Source of the DNA: Novosphingobium sediminicola
GTDB lineage: Bacteria; Pseudomonadota; Alphaproteobacteria; Sphingomonadales; Sphingomonadaceae
Length of the DNA: 64,000 nt
NCBI RefSeq assembly: GCF_014196525.1
Contig: NZ_JACIDX010000005.1
Location: 186,001-250,000, forward strand
Direction of reading: 5' to 3'
Every line of letters starts with the position of its first letter. Positions within the stretch are counted from its first letter, which is position 1. A program made the translations under genes and the position numbers. Below the pieces are notes generated by a model. That model had not been told where the DNA came from. It searched no databases and saw only the letters and a program-made list of their open reading frames with translations. Of this stretch, positions 22,745-35,053 are shown piece by piece.

Positions 22745-23284
22745 TCAGGGTTGCGGGTCGAAAACGGGGGCCGGCTTGGCGGGGGCCGCTTTGCCGCCTT
22801 TGGCTTTAGGCTTGACCGTCCCGCCCTTGCCATGGCGCTCTTCCTCGCCCTCCCCGGCCTTTTTGCCGCTGGCGGGAAAGCCAAAGCCCTGATCGATCCG
22901 GCTCATCTCCTCGATCACCGCATCCACCAGCTTGGCCACCGGCAGGTCGGAAAAGACGATCCGGCGCAGGAGGTTCTCGGTCAGAACCTGCCGTTTCTTG
23001 TAAAACTGATAGAAATAGATGGCAAAGCCGTCGAGCGCGGTCACCACAGTCTGCGCCACGGCGGCATCGACCCCGCGCGCATTGATCGTCACGGCCATCA
23101 AGGGCCAGACCATCACCGCCACTGAAAGCAGCATGGCAAGAACAAAGAAGACCTTGTTCAACCAGCCATAGGACCATTGCTTGATATGGACGTCCTGCGC
23201 CAAGGCAATGCGCAGGGAGTCATCATCCATACTCTGTTTTTTCTGAAGATAACGGATCAGAAAGTCGCCGCTTGTCTCACCCAT
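22745..23284 (-). CDS. Uncharacterised two-helix membrane protein with basic C-terminal tail
   Basis: 179 residues. An N-terminal cytoplasmic part (LIRYLQKKQSMDDDSLRIAL) is followed by two transmembrane helices separated by a short loop, about 44-70 (VFFVLAMLLSVAVMVWPLMA) and about 76-92. After that comes a conserved-looking soluble segment and a Lys/Ala/Pro-rich tail (KPKAKGGKAAPAKPAP). No family is recognised; the two helices near a cytosolic coiled region recall SLATT-type proteins only in outline. It is convergent with the 64-aa gene (adjacent stops) and precedes tgt on the same strand by reading direction after a gap of 78 bases. Confidence 0.75.
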   Translation of the reverse strand: MGETSGDFLIRYLQKKQSMDDDSLRIALAQDVHIKQWSYGWLNKVFFVLAMLLSVAVMVWPLMAVTINARGVDAAVAQTVVTALDGFAIYFYQFYKKRQVLTENLLRRIVFSDLPVAKLVDAVIEEMSRIDQGFGFPASGKKAGEGEEERHGKGGTVKPKAKGGKAAPAKPAPVFDPQP

Positions 23285-23362
23285 GGCAAATCCCCCGACC
23301 GGGCCATGGGTGAATAGAGCGCCTGTTTGATCCTTACGTCAAGAAATTCGCAGAGCTTGTCT

Positions 23363-26205
<2,843 letters not shown>

Positions 26206-26221
26206 ACCAGCCCAAGGAGGC

Positions 26222-26689
26222 TTATTGCTGGATCAGCCGGATGAAATCCTGCTGATTGAGATTGGAGACATAGGAGCGCACAATCGCACCATTGACGCCG
26301 GGCGTGGCGATCAGTTCGCGCACGGCCAAACGCGAGAGCGCCGCGCCCGCCGCACGGAACGCCTGATTGCCGTTCTGCTTGGCCAGCGGTTTGGCAAATT
26401 CGAAACAGTCGGTCATCACCAGGCGGGTGAAGATCTTGGCGGTATCCTTGTCGAGCGCCGCCTTCTTTTCCGCGTCCACTGTGACGGCCCCCGCCGCCGG
26501 GACCGAAGAGGCGATCTCGACCGCCACCCATTTGGACAGGGCCGCCTTATCCTCGGCGGTGGCCTTGGTGGTCACGCATTCGGCCAGCTTTTGCGATCCT
26601 TCGTCCACCGCAGGCGCCTGCGCCAGAGCGGGCGTGACGATCATGGCCAACAGGCTTGCGATCCCAAGTGTCTTTTTCATATCGGCCAT
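26222..26689 (-). CDS. Uncharacterised secreted protein, 155 aa
   Basis: Signal peptide MKKTLGIASLLAMIVTPALA is clear, with either ATG 26689 (three residues earlier) or ATG 26680 as start; both have GGA-type sites nine bases upstream. The mature part contains two Cys (AECVTTKA and TDCFEFAK) that may form a disulfide, and is mostly helical, ending LNQQDFIRLIQQ. I do not recognise the family. It is expected in the periplasm. Convergent with the TSUP gene, 16 bases apart. Confidence 0.75.
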   Translation of the reverse strand: MADMKKTLGIASLLAMIVTPALAQAPAVDEGSQKLAECVTTKATAEDKAALSKWVAVEIASSVPAAGAVTVDAEKKAALDKDTAKIFTRLVMTDCFEFAKPLAKQNGNQAFRAAGAALSRLAVRELIATPGVNGAIVRSYVSNLNQQDFIRLIQQ

Positions 26690-26781
26690 TCCTATCCATC
26701 CTGGCTTTTCGATCCGCAGCGAAACTGACCGAGCGCCCGCCCCAAGGCAAGCCGCAATTCAGCCCCCCGGTTCGGCCCGTG

Positions 26782-27816
26782 TCAGCCTTGCGGCAGAAGC
26801 AGGCTGGAATCGCCGTAGGAATAGAAACGATAGCCCGTGGCAATGGCATGGGCATAGACCGCCTGCATCCGATCCAGACCCATCAGCGCGGAAACCAGCA
26901 TGAAGAGGGTGGATTTGGGCAGGTGAAAATTGGTCATCAACCCATCGATGGCGCGAAAGCGATAGCCCGGCGTGATGAAGATCGAAGTGTCACCGCTGAA
27001 AGGCCGGATCACCCCATCCTCTCGGCAAGCCGATTCGAGCAGGCGCAGCGAAGTCGTGCCCACCGCGATCACCCGTCCTCCGGCGCGGCGCACAGCGTTC
27101 AGGCGCTCGGCGGCCTCAGGGGTGATCGTACCCCATTCGGCGTGCATCTGGTGATCGGTGGTGTCATCGGCCTTGACCGGCAGGAATGTGCCCGCCCCCA
27201 CATGGAGCGTGAGAAATTCGCGCGCGATGCCTGCGGCTTCGAGGCCTGCGATCAGTTCGGGCGTGAAATGCAGCGCCGCCGTAGGGGCCGCCACCGCGCC
27301 GTCCTTTTGCGCAAACATCGTCTGATAATCGCCCTTATCAGCCTCATCGGTCGGCCGCTTGCCCGCGATATAGGGCGGCAAAGGCATCCGCCCTGCCCGC
27401 TCCAGCAGGACCTCTACCGGCTCGTCACCGTGAAAGGCCAGCGTCCAACTGCCATCCTCATGGCGCGCCTCGGCCGTGGCCGAAACCTCGGCGGGGAAGG
27501 CAATCACATCGCCCTCGTGCAGGCGCTTGCCATTGCGGACAAAGGCCTGCCAGCGGCGTAGGTCGATGCGCTTATGCAGCGTAGCGCCGATCCGCGCCTC
27601 GCCCCTTTTGCCCTCAAGCTGGGCCGGGATAACCCGCGTATCGTTGAATACCAGCACATCGCCGGCGCGCAGCAATTGCGGCAGGTCGCGCACCTGATGC
27701 TCGCCAAAATCGCCGGTGGGACCGGCCAGCAGCATCCGCGCCGAATCGCGCGGAGACACCGGTCTCAGCGCGATATTTTCAGGCGGCAGGGCAAAATCAA
27801 ACAGATCGACGCGCAA
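26782..27816 (-). CDS. queA: S-adenosylmethionine:tRNA ribosyltransferase-isomerase
   Basis: Transfers and isomerises the ribosyl group of SAM onto preQ1-tRNA to give epoxyqueuosine. 344 residues with the family start [20 protein letters not shown] and the segments [28 protein letters not shown], and [17 protein letters not shown]. The start codon is TTG at 27816, preceded by GAGG; the sequence is canonical from the first residue so no other start fits. Seven bases separate it from the cyclophilin gene upstream. Confidence 0.97.
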   Translation of the reverse strand: MRVDLFDFALPPENIALRPVSPRDSARMLLAGPTGDFGEHQVRDLPQLLRAGDVLVFNDTRVIPAQLEGKRGEARIGATLHKRIDLRRWQAFVRNGKRLHEGDVIAFPAEVSATAEARHEDGSWTLAFHGDEPVEVLLERAGRMPLPPYIAGKRPTDEADKGDYQTMFAQKDGAVAAPTAALHFTPELIAGLEAAGIAREFLTLHVGAGTFLPVKADDTTDHQMHAEWGTITPEAAERLNAVRRAGGRVIAVGTTSLRLLESACREDGVIRPFSGDTSIFITPGYRFRAIDGLMTNFHLPKSTLFMLVSALMGLDRMQAVYAHAIATGYRFYSYGDSSLLLPQG

Positions 27817-27823
27817 AACAGCC

Positions 27824-28540
27824 TCAGTTCGAACGCGAGTTGTTCAACTGGTCAATGCCGATCTTGGCCGGTGCCGCAGGCGGCGTATAGGCCGGGCGCG
27901 GCTTGTTATCCGATGCGATCGAAGCCTGCACGATCTTGGTCGGATTGCTGGGCGGTTCGCCGCGCACGATGGCGTCGACAATATCCATGCCCGCAATCAC
28001 CCGGCCAAAGTTCGTATAGCGCTTGTCCAGCGCAAAGCGCGGATAGAACACGATAAAGAACTGGCTGTTGGCGGTGTCCGGCTCATTGGTGCGCGCCATC
28101 GAGACCGAGCCGCGCACATGCGGGATCGAATTGAATTCGGCCTTGAGATCGGGCAGCTTCGAACCGCCCGCGCCGGTGCCCGTCGGGTCGCCGGTCTGGG
28201 CCATAAAGCCCTCGATCACGCGGTGAAAGATGATGCCGTCATAAAAACCCTGACGAGCCAGCGTCTTGACCCGTTCGACATGGGCAGGCGCCCATTTCGG
28301 CATCATGCGAATGGCAACCCGCCCGCCGTTCGACAGGTCCAGGATCAGCACATTGTCGGGATCATGCGAAATATCCTGATCGACCTTGGCCGACAGATTG
28401 TTCGCCGGAAGCGCCGCTTCGGCCTTCAGATTGGCCAGCTTGGGCGCCTTGTCATGATGGCGGGCGCAGGCCCCGGTGGACAGCATCGCAGCGCCCAGCA
28501 GCATGGCAAGCGCAGTTTTGGCGAAATCAGGACGTTTCAT
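27824..28540 (-). CDS. Exported cyclophilin-type peptidyl-prolyl isomerase
   Basis: 238 residues. An N-terminal export signal ([20 protein letters not shown]) suggests periplasmic location, perhaps as a lipoprotein through that Cys although the lipobox is imperfect. The cyclophilin domain runs from about 60, with [39 protein letters not shown] and [12 protein letters not shown], so the catalytic Arg and the surrounding hydrophobic residues are present. A Pro-rich tail follows. It is directly upstream of queA in the same direction. Confidence 0.93.
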   Translation of the reverse strand: MKRPDFAKTALAMLLGAAMLSTGACARHHDKAPKLANLKAEAALPANNLSAKVDQDISHDPDNVLILDLSNGGRVAIRMMPKWAPAHVERVKTLARQGFYDGIIFHRVIEGFMAQTGDPTGTGAGGSKLPDLKAEFNSIPHVRGSVSMARTNEPDTANSQFFIVFYPRFALDKRYTNFGRVIAGMDIVDAIVRGEPPSNPTKIVQASIASDNKPRPAYTPPAAPAKIGIDQLNNSRSN

Positions 28541-28655
28541 GCGGCTCTCTTGCAAGAATGGCACCCAAGGCCCTGCTTGGGACCAATTGCGGCGGCGATA
28601 GACCGCCAAGGCTGTCGTGGCAATGAACCAGTCACCGAAAAATCGGCACGGTTCA

Positions 28656-29189
28656 TCAATCGTCTCCCATTCTCCCGACTTTATCAATACGCGCCATGAC
28701 ATCGGCGCGCACGGCGGGGCTGACGAATTTGGCGATCTCGCCGCCAAACAGCGCGATTTCCTTGACCAGCTTGCTGGCAATGGGCTGCAACGAGACATCG
28801 GCCATCAGGAACACCGTCTCGATCCCGGCGTTCAACTGCTGGTTCATGCCCGCCATCTGATATTCATATTCGAAATCAGCCACCGCGCGCAGGCCGCGCA
28901 GGATGACGCTGGCCCCCTGCTTTTCGGCAAATTTCATCAAGAGCGCGTTGAAGCCCACCACGCTGACATTATCCAGCCCCATCGCGGCCACTTCACGCGT
29001 GACCATGACCATGCGCTCTTCGGGCGTGAACAGCGGATTTTTCGACGGATTGGTGGTGACGCCGATAATCAGCCGATCAACCAGCTTGGCCCCGCGCCGG
29101 ATAATATCGGCATGGCCCAGCGTGATCGGATCAAACGTGCCGGGATAGACCCCCACCCTTTCGGCCACGCCATGAAGTATATTTGCCAT
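28656..29189 (-). CDS. coaD: Pantetheine-phosphate adenylyltransferase
   Basis: Fourth step of coenzyme A synthesis: adenylates 4'-phosphopantetheine. 177 residues, slightly longer than average because of a C-terminal extension. The nucleotidyltransferase motif is VYPGTFDPITLGHADII (T/HxGH), with ILRGLRAVADFEYEYQMAG and the second ATP motif around LQPIASKLVKEIA. ATG 29189 follows AAGGGTCAGG. Two 14-bp direct repeats lie 30-61 bases ahead of the start. Confidence 0.97.
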   Translation of the reverse strand: MANILHGVAERVGVYPGTFDPITLGHADIIRRGAKLVDRLIIGVTTNPSKNPLFTPEERMVMVTREVAAMGLDNVSVVGFNALLMKFAEKQGASVILRGLRAVADFEYEYQMAGMNQQLNAGIETVFLMADVSLQPIASKLVKEIALFGGEIAKFVSPAVRADVMARIDKVGRMGDD

Positions 29190-29218
29190 GCCTGACCCTT
29201 GCGCTCCCCCGGCCTCAG

Positions 29219-29250
29219 ATTGCCTTATGCGTCTGAATTGCCTTATGCGT
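29219..29250. repeat. 14-bp tandem direct repeat between ispA and coaD
   Basis: ATTGCCTTATGCGT occurs at 29219-29232 and again at 29237-29250, a period of 18 bases. It lies in the 90-base gap upstream of coaD and may be an operator pair or a slippage product. Confidence 0.6.
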
Positions 29251-29279
29251 AAAGCCGGAGAAACGCCCGGTCCAGCCTA

Positions 29280-30182
29280 TTAACGATCACGTTCAACGAT
29301 AAAGCGGGCCAGCGCGCGCAGCAGGTCGGCCTCGGGGCCGTGTGCGGCCAGATGCGCAATCGCCTGATCGATCAGCATCCGCGCCTGTTCGCGCGCACGA
29401 TCCGCGCCCAGCAGCGAGACAAAGGTCTCCTTGCCCGCCTCGGCATCCTTGCGCAAAGCCTTGCCCGCCAACGCCGCATCGCCTTCATGATCCAGCAGAT
29501 CATCCACAATCTGGAACGCAAGGCCGATATCGCGGGCATAGGCACGCAAATGGCGGCGACCCTCAGGCGCCACCTTGCCCAGAATCGCACCCAGTTCGAC
29601 CGCCGCGCCCAGCAAGGCCCCGGTCTTGAGCTGCTGCAACCGGGTGACGGTCGCCAGATCGAAACTGGCGGTTTCGGCGGCAATATCCATCATCTGGCCG
29701 CCCGCCATGCCATTATGGCCGCTGGCCGTGGCGAGAGTCGTCACCAGTTCGACCCGCACAAAGGGATCGCCGCTGGTGGCCACATCGGCCAGCAGTTCAA
29801 AGGCAAAGCACTGCAGCGCATCGCCCGCCAGCACCGCCGTCGCCTCGTCAAAGGCCAGATGCAGCGTGGGCTTGCCGTGGCGCAGCGCGTCATTGTCCAT
29901 ACAGGGCAGATCGTCGTGGATCAGCGAATAGACATGAACCGATTCGATGGCCGCCCCCACACGCACCGCCGCATTCCGGTCCACCCCATACATATCGGCC
30001 ACCGCCGCCACCAGCAAAGGCCGCACCCGCTTGCCTCCGCCGATCGTGGCATAGCGCATTGCCTCGAACAGGCGTGCGCGCGGATCCTCGGGAACCGGCA
30101 GCAGCGAATCGAAAGCAGCGTCAATATCGGCCTGAATGCTTTTCAGCCCCTGAGCCAGCAGATTATCGGTCACAACAGCCAT
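29280..30182 (-). CDS. ispA: Farnesyl-diphosphate synthase-type short-chain prenyl synthase
   Basis: Condenses isopentenyl diphosphate with allylic diphosphates, supplying farnesyl diphosphate for quinones, carotenoids and undecaprenyl carriers. 300 residues with GGGKRVRPLLV, the first Asp-rich motif HDDLPCMDND and the second FQIVDDLLDHEGD. ATG 30182 follows a very strong purine-rich ribosome-binding site. Chain length (C15 or other) cannot be fixed from sequence by eye. It follows xseB, 16 bases apart, the usual xseB-ispA pairing that often continues to dxs; dxs is not here. Confidence 0.95.
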   Translation of the reverse strand: MAVVTDNLLAQGLKSIQADIDAAFDSLLPVPEDPRARLFEAMRYATIGGGKRVRPLLVAAVADMYGVDRNAAVRVGAAIESVHVYSLIHDDLPCMDNDALRHGKPTLHLAFDEATAVLAGDALQCFAFELLADVATSGDPFVRVELVTTLATASGHNGMAGGQMMDIAAETASFDLATVTRLQQLKTGALLGAAVELGAILGKVAPEGRRHLRAYARDIGLAFQIVDDLLDHEGDAALAGKALRKDAEAGKETFVSLLGADRAREQARMLIDQAIAHLAAHGPEADLLRALARFIVERDR

Positions 30183-30198
30183 GGCTTGCCCCTTCCCC

Positions 30199-30468
30199 TT
30201 ATTGTTCGTCGAGCGGGCGCAGACCGGCGGGCGCGCCATCGGGCCCGGCCACGATGCGCTCAATGCGCGCCTGTGCCGAATCCAGACGGGCCTGGCATGC
30301 CTTGCGCAGCGATTCGCCGCGTTCATACAAAGTGATCGATTCATCGAGCGGCACTTCGCCGCCCTCCAGCCGCCGCACGACATCTTCCAATGCGCGCAGG
30401 GCGTCCTCGAAACTAAGACCGGAAAGCTCGGGCGAACTTGCAATTTCTTGGCTCATGGGTGCAGCCAT
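30199..30468 (-). CDS. xseB: Exodeoxyribonuclease VII small subunit
   Basis: 89 residues of a short helical hairpin protein that forms part of the ssDNA-degrading exonuclease VII. The conserved core is [20 protein letters not shown] followed by [23 protein letters not shown] 30468 or the Met four residues later (30456) may be the true start. It is the first gene of the xseB-ispA pair. Confidence 0.95.
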   Translation of the reverse strand: MAAPMSQEIASSPELSGLSFEDALRALEDVVRRLEGGEVPLDESITLYERGESLRKACQARLDSAQARIERIVAGPDGAPAGLRPLDEQ

Positions 30469-30584
30469 GGCCCCAATTGCCCGGCCCGGTCAAGGCTCCC
30501 CCAAGGGCATCATGCAACTATACACGATCAAGAACGGCCGATACGCTCTGGAAATCTGCCGACCATGGCGCTAAGGGCGCGACC

Positions 30585-32738
30585 ATGACAAACGCCGCCA
30601 GCACGATCACCCCCGAAGTTGTCGCCGCCCACGGGCTTAGCACGGAGGAATATGACAAGGTTCTCCACGCACTCGGCCGCGAGCCGAACCTTGTGGAACT
30701 GGGCATTTTCTCGGTCATGTGGTCGGAGCATTGCTCGTATAAGTCGAGCCGCCTCCACCTGAAGAAGCTGCCGACCGAGGCTCCCTGGGTCATCTGCGGC
30801 CCCGGCGAAAACGCCGGCGTGATCGACATTGGTGATGGTCAGGCCGCCATCTTCAAGATGGAATCCCACAACCACCCCTCCTATATCGAACCCTATCAGG
30901 GCGCCGCGACCGGCGTTGGCGGCATTTTGCGCGACGTGTTCACCATGGGCGCGCGCCCGGTGGCCAATATGAACGCACTGCGCTTTGGCCGCCCCGATCA
31001 CCCCAAGATGAAGCATCTGGTGCAGGGCGTGGTTGCGGGCATCGGCGGCTATGGCAATTGCGTGGGCGTGCCCACCGTTGGCGGCGAAACCAATTTCCAC
31101 AAGGCCTATGACGGCAACGTCCTTGTGAACGCCATGACCGTTGGTGTGGCCGATACGGACAAGATCTTCTATTCCGCCGCCACGGGCGTGGGCAACCCCA
31201 TCGTCTATGTCGGATCGAAGACCGGCCGCGACGGCATCCATGGCGCCACCATGGCCAGCGCTGATTTTGGCGACGACATCGAGGAGAAGCGCCCGACCGT
31301 GCAGGTTGGCGATCCTTTCGTCGAAAAGCTGCTGATCGAAGCCTGCCTCGAACTGATGGCCACCGACGCCATCGTCGCCATTCAGGACATGGGCGCTGCG
31401 GGCCTGACCTCCTCCTCGGTGGAAATGGCCACCAACGGCAAGGCCGGCATCATCCTCAACATGGACAAGGTGCCCTGCCGCGAAACCGGCATGACGCCCT
31501 ATGAAATGATGCTCTCGGAAAGCCAGGAGCGTATGCTCATGGTGCTCAAGCCCGGCAAGGAGCCGATGGCCGAAGCGATCTTCAAGAAGTGGGAGCTCGA
31601 CTTTGCCGTGATCGGCGAAGTGACCGACACCGGCCATATGGTGCTGACCTTCAAGGGCGAGGAAGTCTGCAACATCCCGCTCGGCCCCTTGGCCGAAGAC
31701 GCCCCGCTTTATGATCGCCCCTCCACGCCCACGCCCAAGCCCGCCCCGCTGGGCGATGTGGCCGAAAGCGCGGACATTGGCTCGGATCTGCTCAAGCTGA
31801 TCGGCTGCCCCGATCTGGCCTCGCGCAAGTGGATTTTCGAGCAATACGATTCACAGGTCGGCGGCGACACGCTGCAAAAGAGCGGCGGCGATGCGGCGGT
31901 GGTGCGCGTGCATGGCACCGACAAGGCGCTGGCCATCAGCACCGACTGCACCCCGCGCTATTGCTTCGTCGATCCGTATGAGGGCGGCAAGCAGGCCGTG
32001 GCCGAAACGTGGCGCAACATCTGCGCGGTGGGCGCAACGCCGCTGGCGATCACCAACTGCCTCAACTTCGCCAACCCGCAGCGCCCCGAAATCATGGGCC
32101 AGATCGTGGGCTGCCTCGAAGGCATGGGCGACGCTTGCCGCGCGCTGGACTATCCCATCGTGTCAGGCAACGTCTCGCTCTATAACGAATCGAAGGCCAC
32201 CGGCGGCGGTTCGGCCATCCTGCCCACGCCCGCGATCGGCGGCGTCGGCCTGATGCTGAACCACGAAAAGATGACCACCGTGAAGTTCAAGAAGGCCGGC
32301 GATGTGATCTGGCTGATCGGGCCGGAAGGCTCACATCTGGGTCAGTCGATCTGGCTGCGCGAAACCACCGGGCGCGAGGAAGGCCCCGCCCCCGCCGTGG
32401 ACCTGAACCTCGAGCGCCGCAATGGCGAAACCGTGCGCCAGTTGATCGCTGATGGCGTGGCCACCGCTGTGCATGACGTGTCCGATGGTGGCTTGCTGGT
32501 CGCTCTGGCGGAAATGGCGATGGCCGGCGGCATCGGCGCGCGACTCGACGTGACCTTCAACACCGCGCAGGCCTTTGGCGAAGACCAGTCGCGCTATGTC
32601 GTGACCACGGCGGCGGACGTTGTGCTCGAAGGCGCTGTGCGTCTGGGCACTGTGGGCGGCGCGGATGTGGCCGGTGTGCTGGTGTCGGATCTCAAGAAGG
32701 CCAATGAGGCGTTCTTCAAGGATTGGATGGAGGGCTGA
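30585..32738 (+). CDS. purL: Phosphoribosylformylglycinamidine synthase subunit PurL (short form)
   Basis: ATP-dependent amidation in purine synthesis; the 717-residue short form needs PurQ and PurS, which are not in the window. Visible are [40 protein letters not shown], the repeated AIRS-like halves ([16 protein letters not shown] and [17 protein letters not shown]), and [12 protein letters not shown] 30585 follows AAGGG; the long upstream extension has no support. Divergent from xseB, and followed by a convergent gap filled by the mosaic repeat. Confidence 0.97.
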   Translation: MTNAASTITPEVVAAHGLSTEEYDKVLHALGREPNLVELGIFSVMWSEHCSYKSSRLHLKKLPTEAPWVICGPGENAGVIDIGDGQAAIFKMESHNHPSYIEPYQGAATGVGGILRDVFTMGARPVANMNALRFGRPDHPKMKHLVQGVVAGIGGYGNCVGVPTVGGETNFHKAYDGNVLVNAMTVGVADTDKIFYSAATGVGNPIVYVGSKTGRDGIHGATMASADFGDDIEEKRPTVQVGDPFVEKLLIEACLELMATDAIVAIQDMGAAGLTSSSVEMATNGKAGIILNMDKVPCRETGMTPYEMMLSESQERMLMVLKPGKEPMAEAIFKKWELDFAVIGEVTDTGHMVLTFKGEEVCNIPLGPLAEDAPLYDRPSTPTPKPAPLGDVAESADIGSDLLKLIGCPDLASRKWIFEQYDSQVGGDTLQKSGGDAAVVRVHGTDKALAISTDCTPRYCFVDPYEGGKQAVAETWRNICAVGATPLAITNCLNFANPQRPEIMGQIVGCLEGMGDACRALDYPIVSGNVSLYNESKATGGGSAILPTPAIGGVGLMLNHEKMTTVKFKKAGDVIWLIGPEGSHLGQSIWLRETTGREEGPAPAVDLNLERRNGETVRQLIADGVATAVHDVSDGGLLVALAEMAMAGGIGARLDVTFNTAQAFGEDQSRYVVTTAADVVLEGAVRLGTVGGADVAGVLVSDLKKANEAFFKDWMEG

Positions 32739-32743
32739 TTTCA

Positions 32744-32965
32744 GCCTCCGGCGGGCTAATCACAACCCTTTATGGGGTTGTGATTAGCCCGCCACATCAT
32801 CCCAATAGGATGCATGAAAAAGCCTGCGGCGCTTTAACCCTTGAGGTTTCCGCGCCGCAGGCTTTCATTTTTCAAACGCCGCGCTGATCAACCAAGGCCG
32901 ATACCGAACGCGACAAAGACAGTAACGGGATTGCAAAGGGCTTTCGCCCTTTGCCCGCCGGAGGC
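32744..32965. repeat. Mosaic intergenic element, copy 1 (purL/serB convergent gap)
   Basis: A 222-bp block bounded by the 13-bp inverted ends GCCTCCGGCGGGC (32744-32756) and GCCCGCCGGAGGC (32953-32965). Inside are a perfect 19-bp hairpin GGCGGGCTAATCACAACCC (32750-32768 with 32775-32793), a 14-bp hairpin AAAGCCTGCGGCGC (32819-32832 with 32852-32865, followed by CATTTTT), a conserved stretch with TCAACCAAGGCCGAT, and GGGATTGCAAAGGGC ahead of the right end. All but the 19-bp hairpin recur at 59601-59829. It fills almost the whole gap between converging genes. Confidence 0.8.
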
Positions 32966-32974
32966 AAAACCCCC

Positions 32975-33847
32975 TTACTGAACCCAATCACTCTCCGCCA
33001 CGCCCAGCAAACGCAGCACCGCCGTCAGATCCCCGCGATCCACCCAGCCATTGGCCGCCGCGCGCGCCTTGGGCTTAGCTTCGAAGGCCACGCCATAGGC
33101 CGCAGCTTCGATCATCGGGATGTCATTGGCGCCATCGCCGGTGGCCAGCGCCACGGCCCCCTCGCCCAGCGCCGCCATTTCCTCGATCAGCGTCGCCTTC
33201 TTGGTGCTGCTGTCGCAGATCGGGCCGTCAAGCCCGCCGGTCAGCCGCCCATCGGCCACGGCGAGGCGATTGGCCACCACGCGCTGAAAACCGAGCTGCT
33301 CAGCCACGGGGTCTGCAAACTGGTGGAAACCACCCGTCACCAGCACGGTGCGGCAACCTTTGGCTTTCAACGTTTCGACCAGCACCTTGGCGCCCTTCAT
33401 CGGAAAGATCCGCTGATCGAGGCAATCGCTGATCGCCTGCGCGGGCAGGTCTTTCAGCAGGCCGACCCGCTCGGTCAATGCCTGGGCAAAGTCGAGTTCG
33501 CCGCGCATGGCCCGCTCGGTGATGTCGGCCACGCGTTCCTTGATCCCGGCGAAATCGGCCAGTTCATCGATGCATTCGGCCGAAATCATCGTCGAATCCA
33601 TGTCCGAGATGAACAGCTTGGGGATGCGCACCTTCTGGTTGACGATCAGCGCGTCCGACACGCCCACATGGGTGTCGATGGCCCCGCGCAGATCCTCGAT
33701 CGCCACGCCTTCGACGATGACTTCCCACACATTATCCGGCAGTTCCCGCGCATCGGCCAAGGCATCGCCTTCGCTCAAAGCCTCCAGCAACACATCAATC
33801 CTTGCCGACAGGTCCTCGCAATCTGCTAATACGCGCGCAATGAGCAC
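32975..33847 (-). CDS. serB: Phosphoserine phosphatase
   Basis: Last step of serine synthesis. 290 residues: an N-terminal regulatory-type region of about 80 residues, then a HAD phosphatase domain with the nucleophile in FISDMDSTMISAECIDELAD, TVLVTGGFHQFADPVAEQLG, and the metal-binding ATGDGANDIPMIEAA. The start codon is GTG at 33847, which keeps the usual N-terminal strand (MLIARVLADCEDL). This start overlaps the divergent miaA start by eight bases. Confidence 0.96.
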   Translation of the reverse strand: MLIARVLADCEDLSARIDVLLEALSEGDALADARELPDNVWEVIVEGVAIEDLRGAIDTHVGVSDALIVNQKVRIPKLFISDMDSTMISAECIDELADFAGIKERVADITERAMRGELDFAQALTERVGLLKDLPAQAISDCLDQRIFPMKGAKVLVETLKAKGCRTVLVTGGFHQFADPVAEQLGFQRVVANRLAVADGRLTGGLDGPICDSSTKKATLIEEMAALGEGAVALATGDGANDIPMIEAAAYGVAFEAKPKARAAANGWVDRGDLTAVLRLLGVAESDWVQ

Positions 33848-34808
33848 CGAAATATCCCTTCATTCATCGACCGGCCCGTCAGCCCGCCCTTTGGTCGGCC
33901 TCATCGCAGGCCCGACCGCCAGCGGCAAGAGCGATATTGCCCTCTCGCTTGCCCGCGCGCTGGAAAGTTCCGGGCGGCGGGCCGTCATCGTCAATGCCGA
34001 CAGCGCGCAGCTCTATTCCGACCTGCCGGTCCTTTCCGCCGCCCCCTCAGCGCAGGAGCAGGCGGAAGTGCCCCACCGCCTCTATGGCGCATGGGATGGG
34101 GCGCAAAGTTGCTCTGCCGCCGATTGGGCGGCGCGGGCGCGGGGCGAGATTGCCGCCGCGCACGATGCAGGGATCACGCCCATCCTCGTCGGCGGCACCG
34201 GGCTTTATCTGCGCACGCTGCTCTATGGTATTGCTCCGGTGCCCGATATCGCCCCGGATGTGCGCGAGGCGGTGCGCGCCATGCCGGTCGATCTGGCGTA
34301 TGAGGAACTGGCCCGCCTTGACCCCGAACGGGCCGCCGCATTGCACGCCAATGACACCACCCGCGTCCATCGCGCGCTGGAGGTGGTGCGCTCGACCGGA
34401 CAGACCCTCGCCCATTGGCAGCAAAGGCTGGAGGGCGGGATTGGCGAAACGATCCGGCTGGCCCCGCTGATCCTGCTGCCCGACCGCGACTGGCTTTATG
34501 AACGCTGCGACCGGCGCTTTGGGCTGATGGTGGATCAGGGCGCGCTGGCCGAGGTCGAGGCGCTGATCGCGCGCGGGCTGGATCCGGCGCTGCCGGTGAT
34601 GAGGGCGATCGGGGTGTCCTCGCTGGCGGCGCATCTGCGCGGGGATATGACTTTGGCCGAAGCAATCGCCGATGGCGCGCAGGCCACCCGCCAATATGCC
34701 AAGCGCCAATACACATGGTTTCGCCATCAGCCGCCCGCCGACTGGCCCCGCGCCGGCGACACAAATGTCTCTCTGAAATCACATTTTGATATTTTATTTC
34801 GCCATTAA
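33840..34808 (+). CDS. miaA: tRNA dimethylallyltransferase
   Basis: Adds the dimethylallyl group to N6 of adenosine-37 in tRNAs reading UNN codons. 322 residues with the P-loop LIAGPTASGKSDIALSLARA, NADSAQLYSDLPVLSAAP, GGTGLYLRTLLYGIAPVPDI and the C-terminal ATRQYAKRQYTWFRHQ. ATG 33840 gives a short Ser/Thr-rich leader before the P-loop domain. The gene is head to head with serB with overlapping starts, so each promoter must lie inside the other gene. Confidence 0.96.
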   Translation: MSTEISLHSSTGPSARPLVGLIAGPTASGKSDIALSLARALESSGRRAVIVNADSAQLYSDLPVLSAAPSAQEQAEVPHRLYGAWDGAQSCSAADWAARARGEIAAAHDAGITPILVGGTGLYLRTLLYGIAPVPDIAPDVREAVRAMPVDLAYEELARLDPERAAALHANDTTRVHRALEVVRSTGQTLAHWQQRLEGGIGETIRLAPLILLPDRDWLYERCDRRFGLMVDQGALAEVEALIARGLDPALPVMRAIGVSSLAAHLRGDMTLAEAIADGAQATRQYAKRQYTWFRHQPPADWPRAGDTNVSLKSHFDILFRH

Positions 34809-34811
34809 CGC

Positions 34812-34840
34812 TTGACGAGACATTTTGCATCACCTAGAGC
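34812..34840 (+). promoter_or_regulatory. Possible promoter for the ilvB operon
   Basis: TTGACG (34812-34817) and TAGAGC (34835-34840) separated by 17 bases, immediately after the miaA stop. The -35 is good, the -10 weak. It would give a leader of roughly 205 bases. Confidence 0.35.
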
Positions 34841-34845
34841 GCATT

Positions 34846-35053
34846 CCGTCATTGGCAGACAGGCGTGCAACCGCATGTGTGCCAATGGGGCAAGGTCGGG
34901 CCAAGCCCCGCGAAATGGCTGAATTTCGCGGTTTCCCACCATTTCCCCTCTTGCGCAGCAGGCCAAGCTTGGCCATGGCCGCGCGATTGTCGTGAGCACG
35001 CCCCCCATACGGGGCCGGTGGCCGCAAACATTGTGATAGAAGGATGGATTCCC
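34846..35053 (+). other. ilvB leader region
   Basis: The untranslated stretch ahead of ilvB contains a perfect 9-bp hairpin, CCGCGAAAT (34908-34916) with ATTTCGCGG (34923-34931), followed by TTTCCC, plus weaker G/C-rich stems nearer the gene. I looked for a leader peptide rich in Ile, Leu or Val codons in all three frames and found none, so classical attenuation is not supported. Confidence 0.4.

Noticed and set aside
34812..34850. AGAGCGCATTCCG-like word shared upstream of ilvB and, in part, near 45370 and 42205
   Set aside because: The shared word is short and the contexts differ; it may be a common genomic word, and I cannot test its frequency.
34846..35053. Leader-peptide attenuation upstream of ilvB
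   Set aside because: All short frames in the region lack runs of Ile, Leu or Val codons, and the best hairpin has only a weak T-run.
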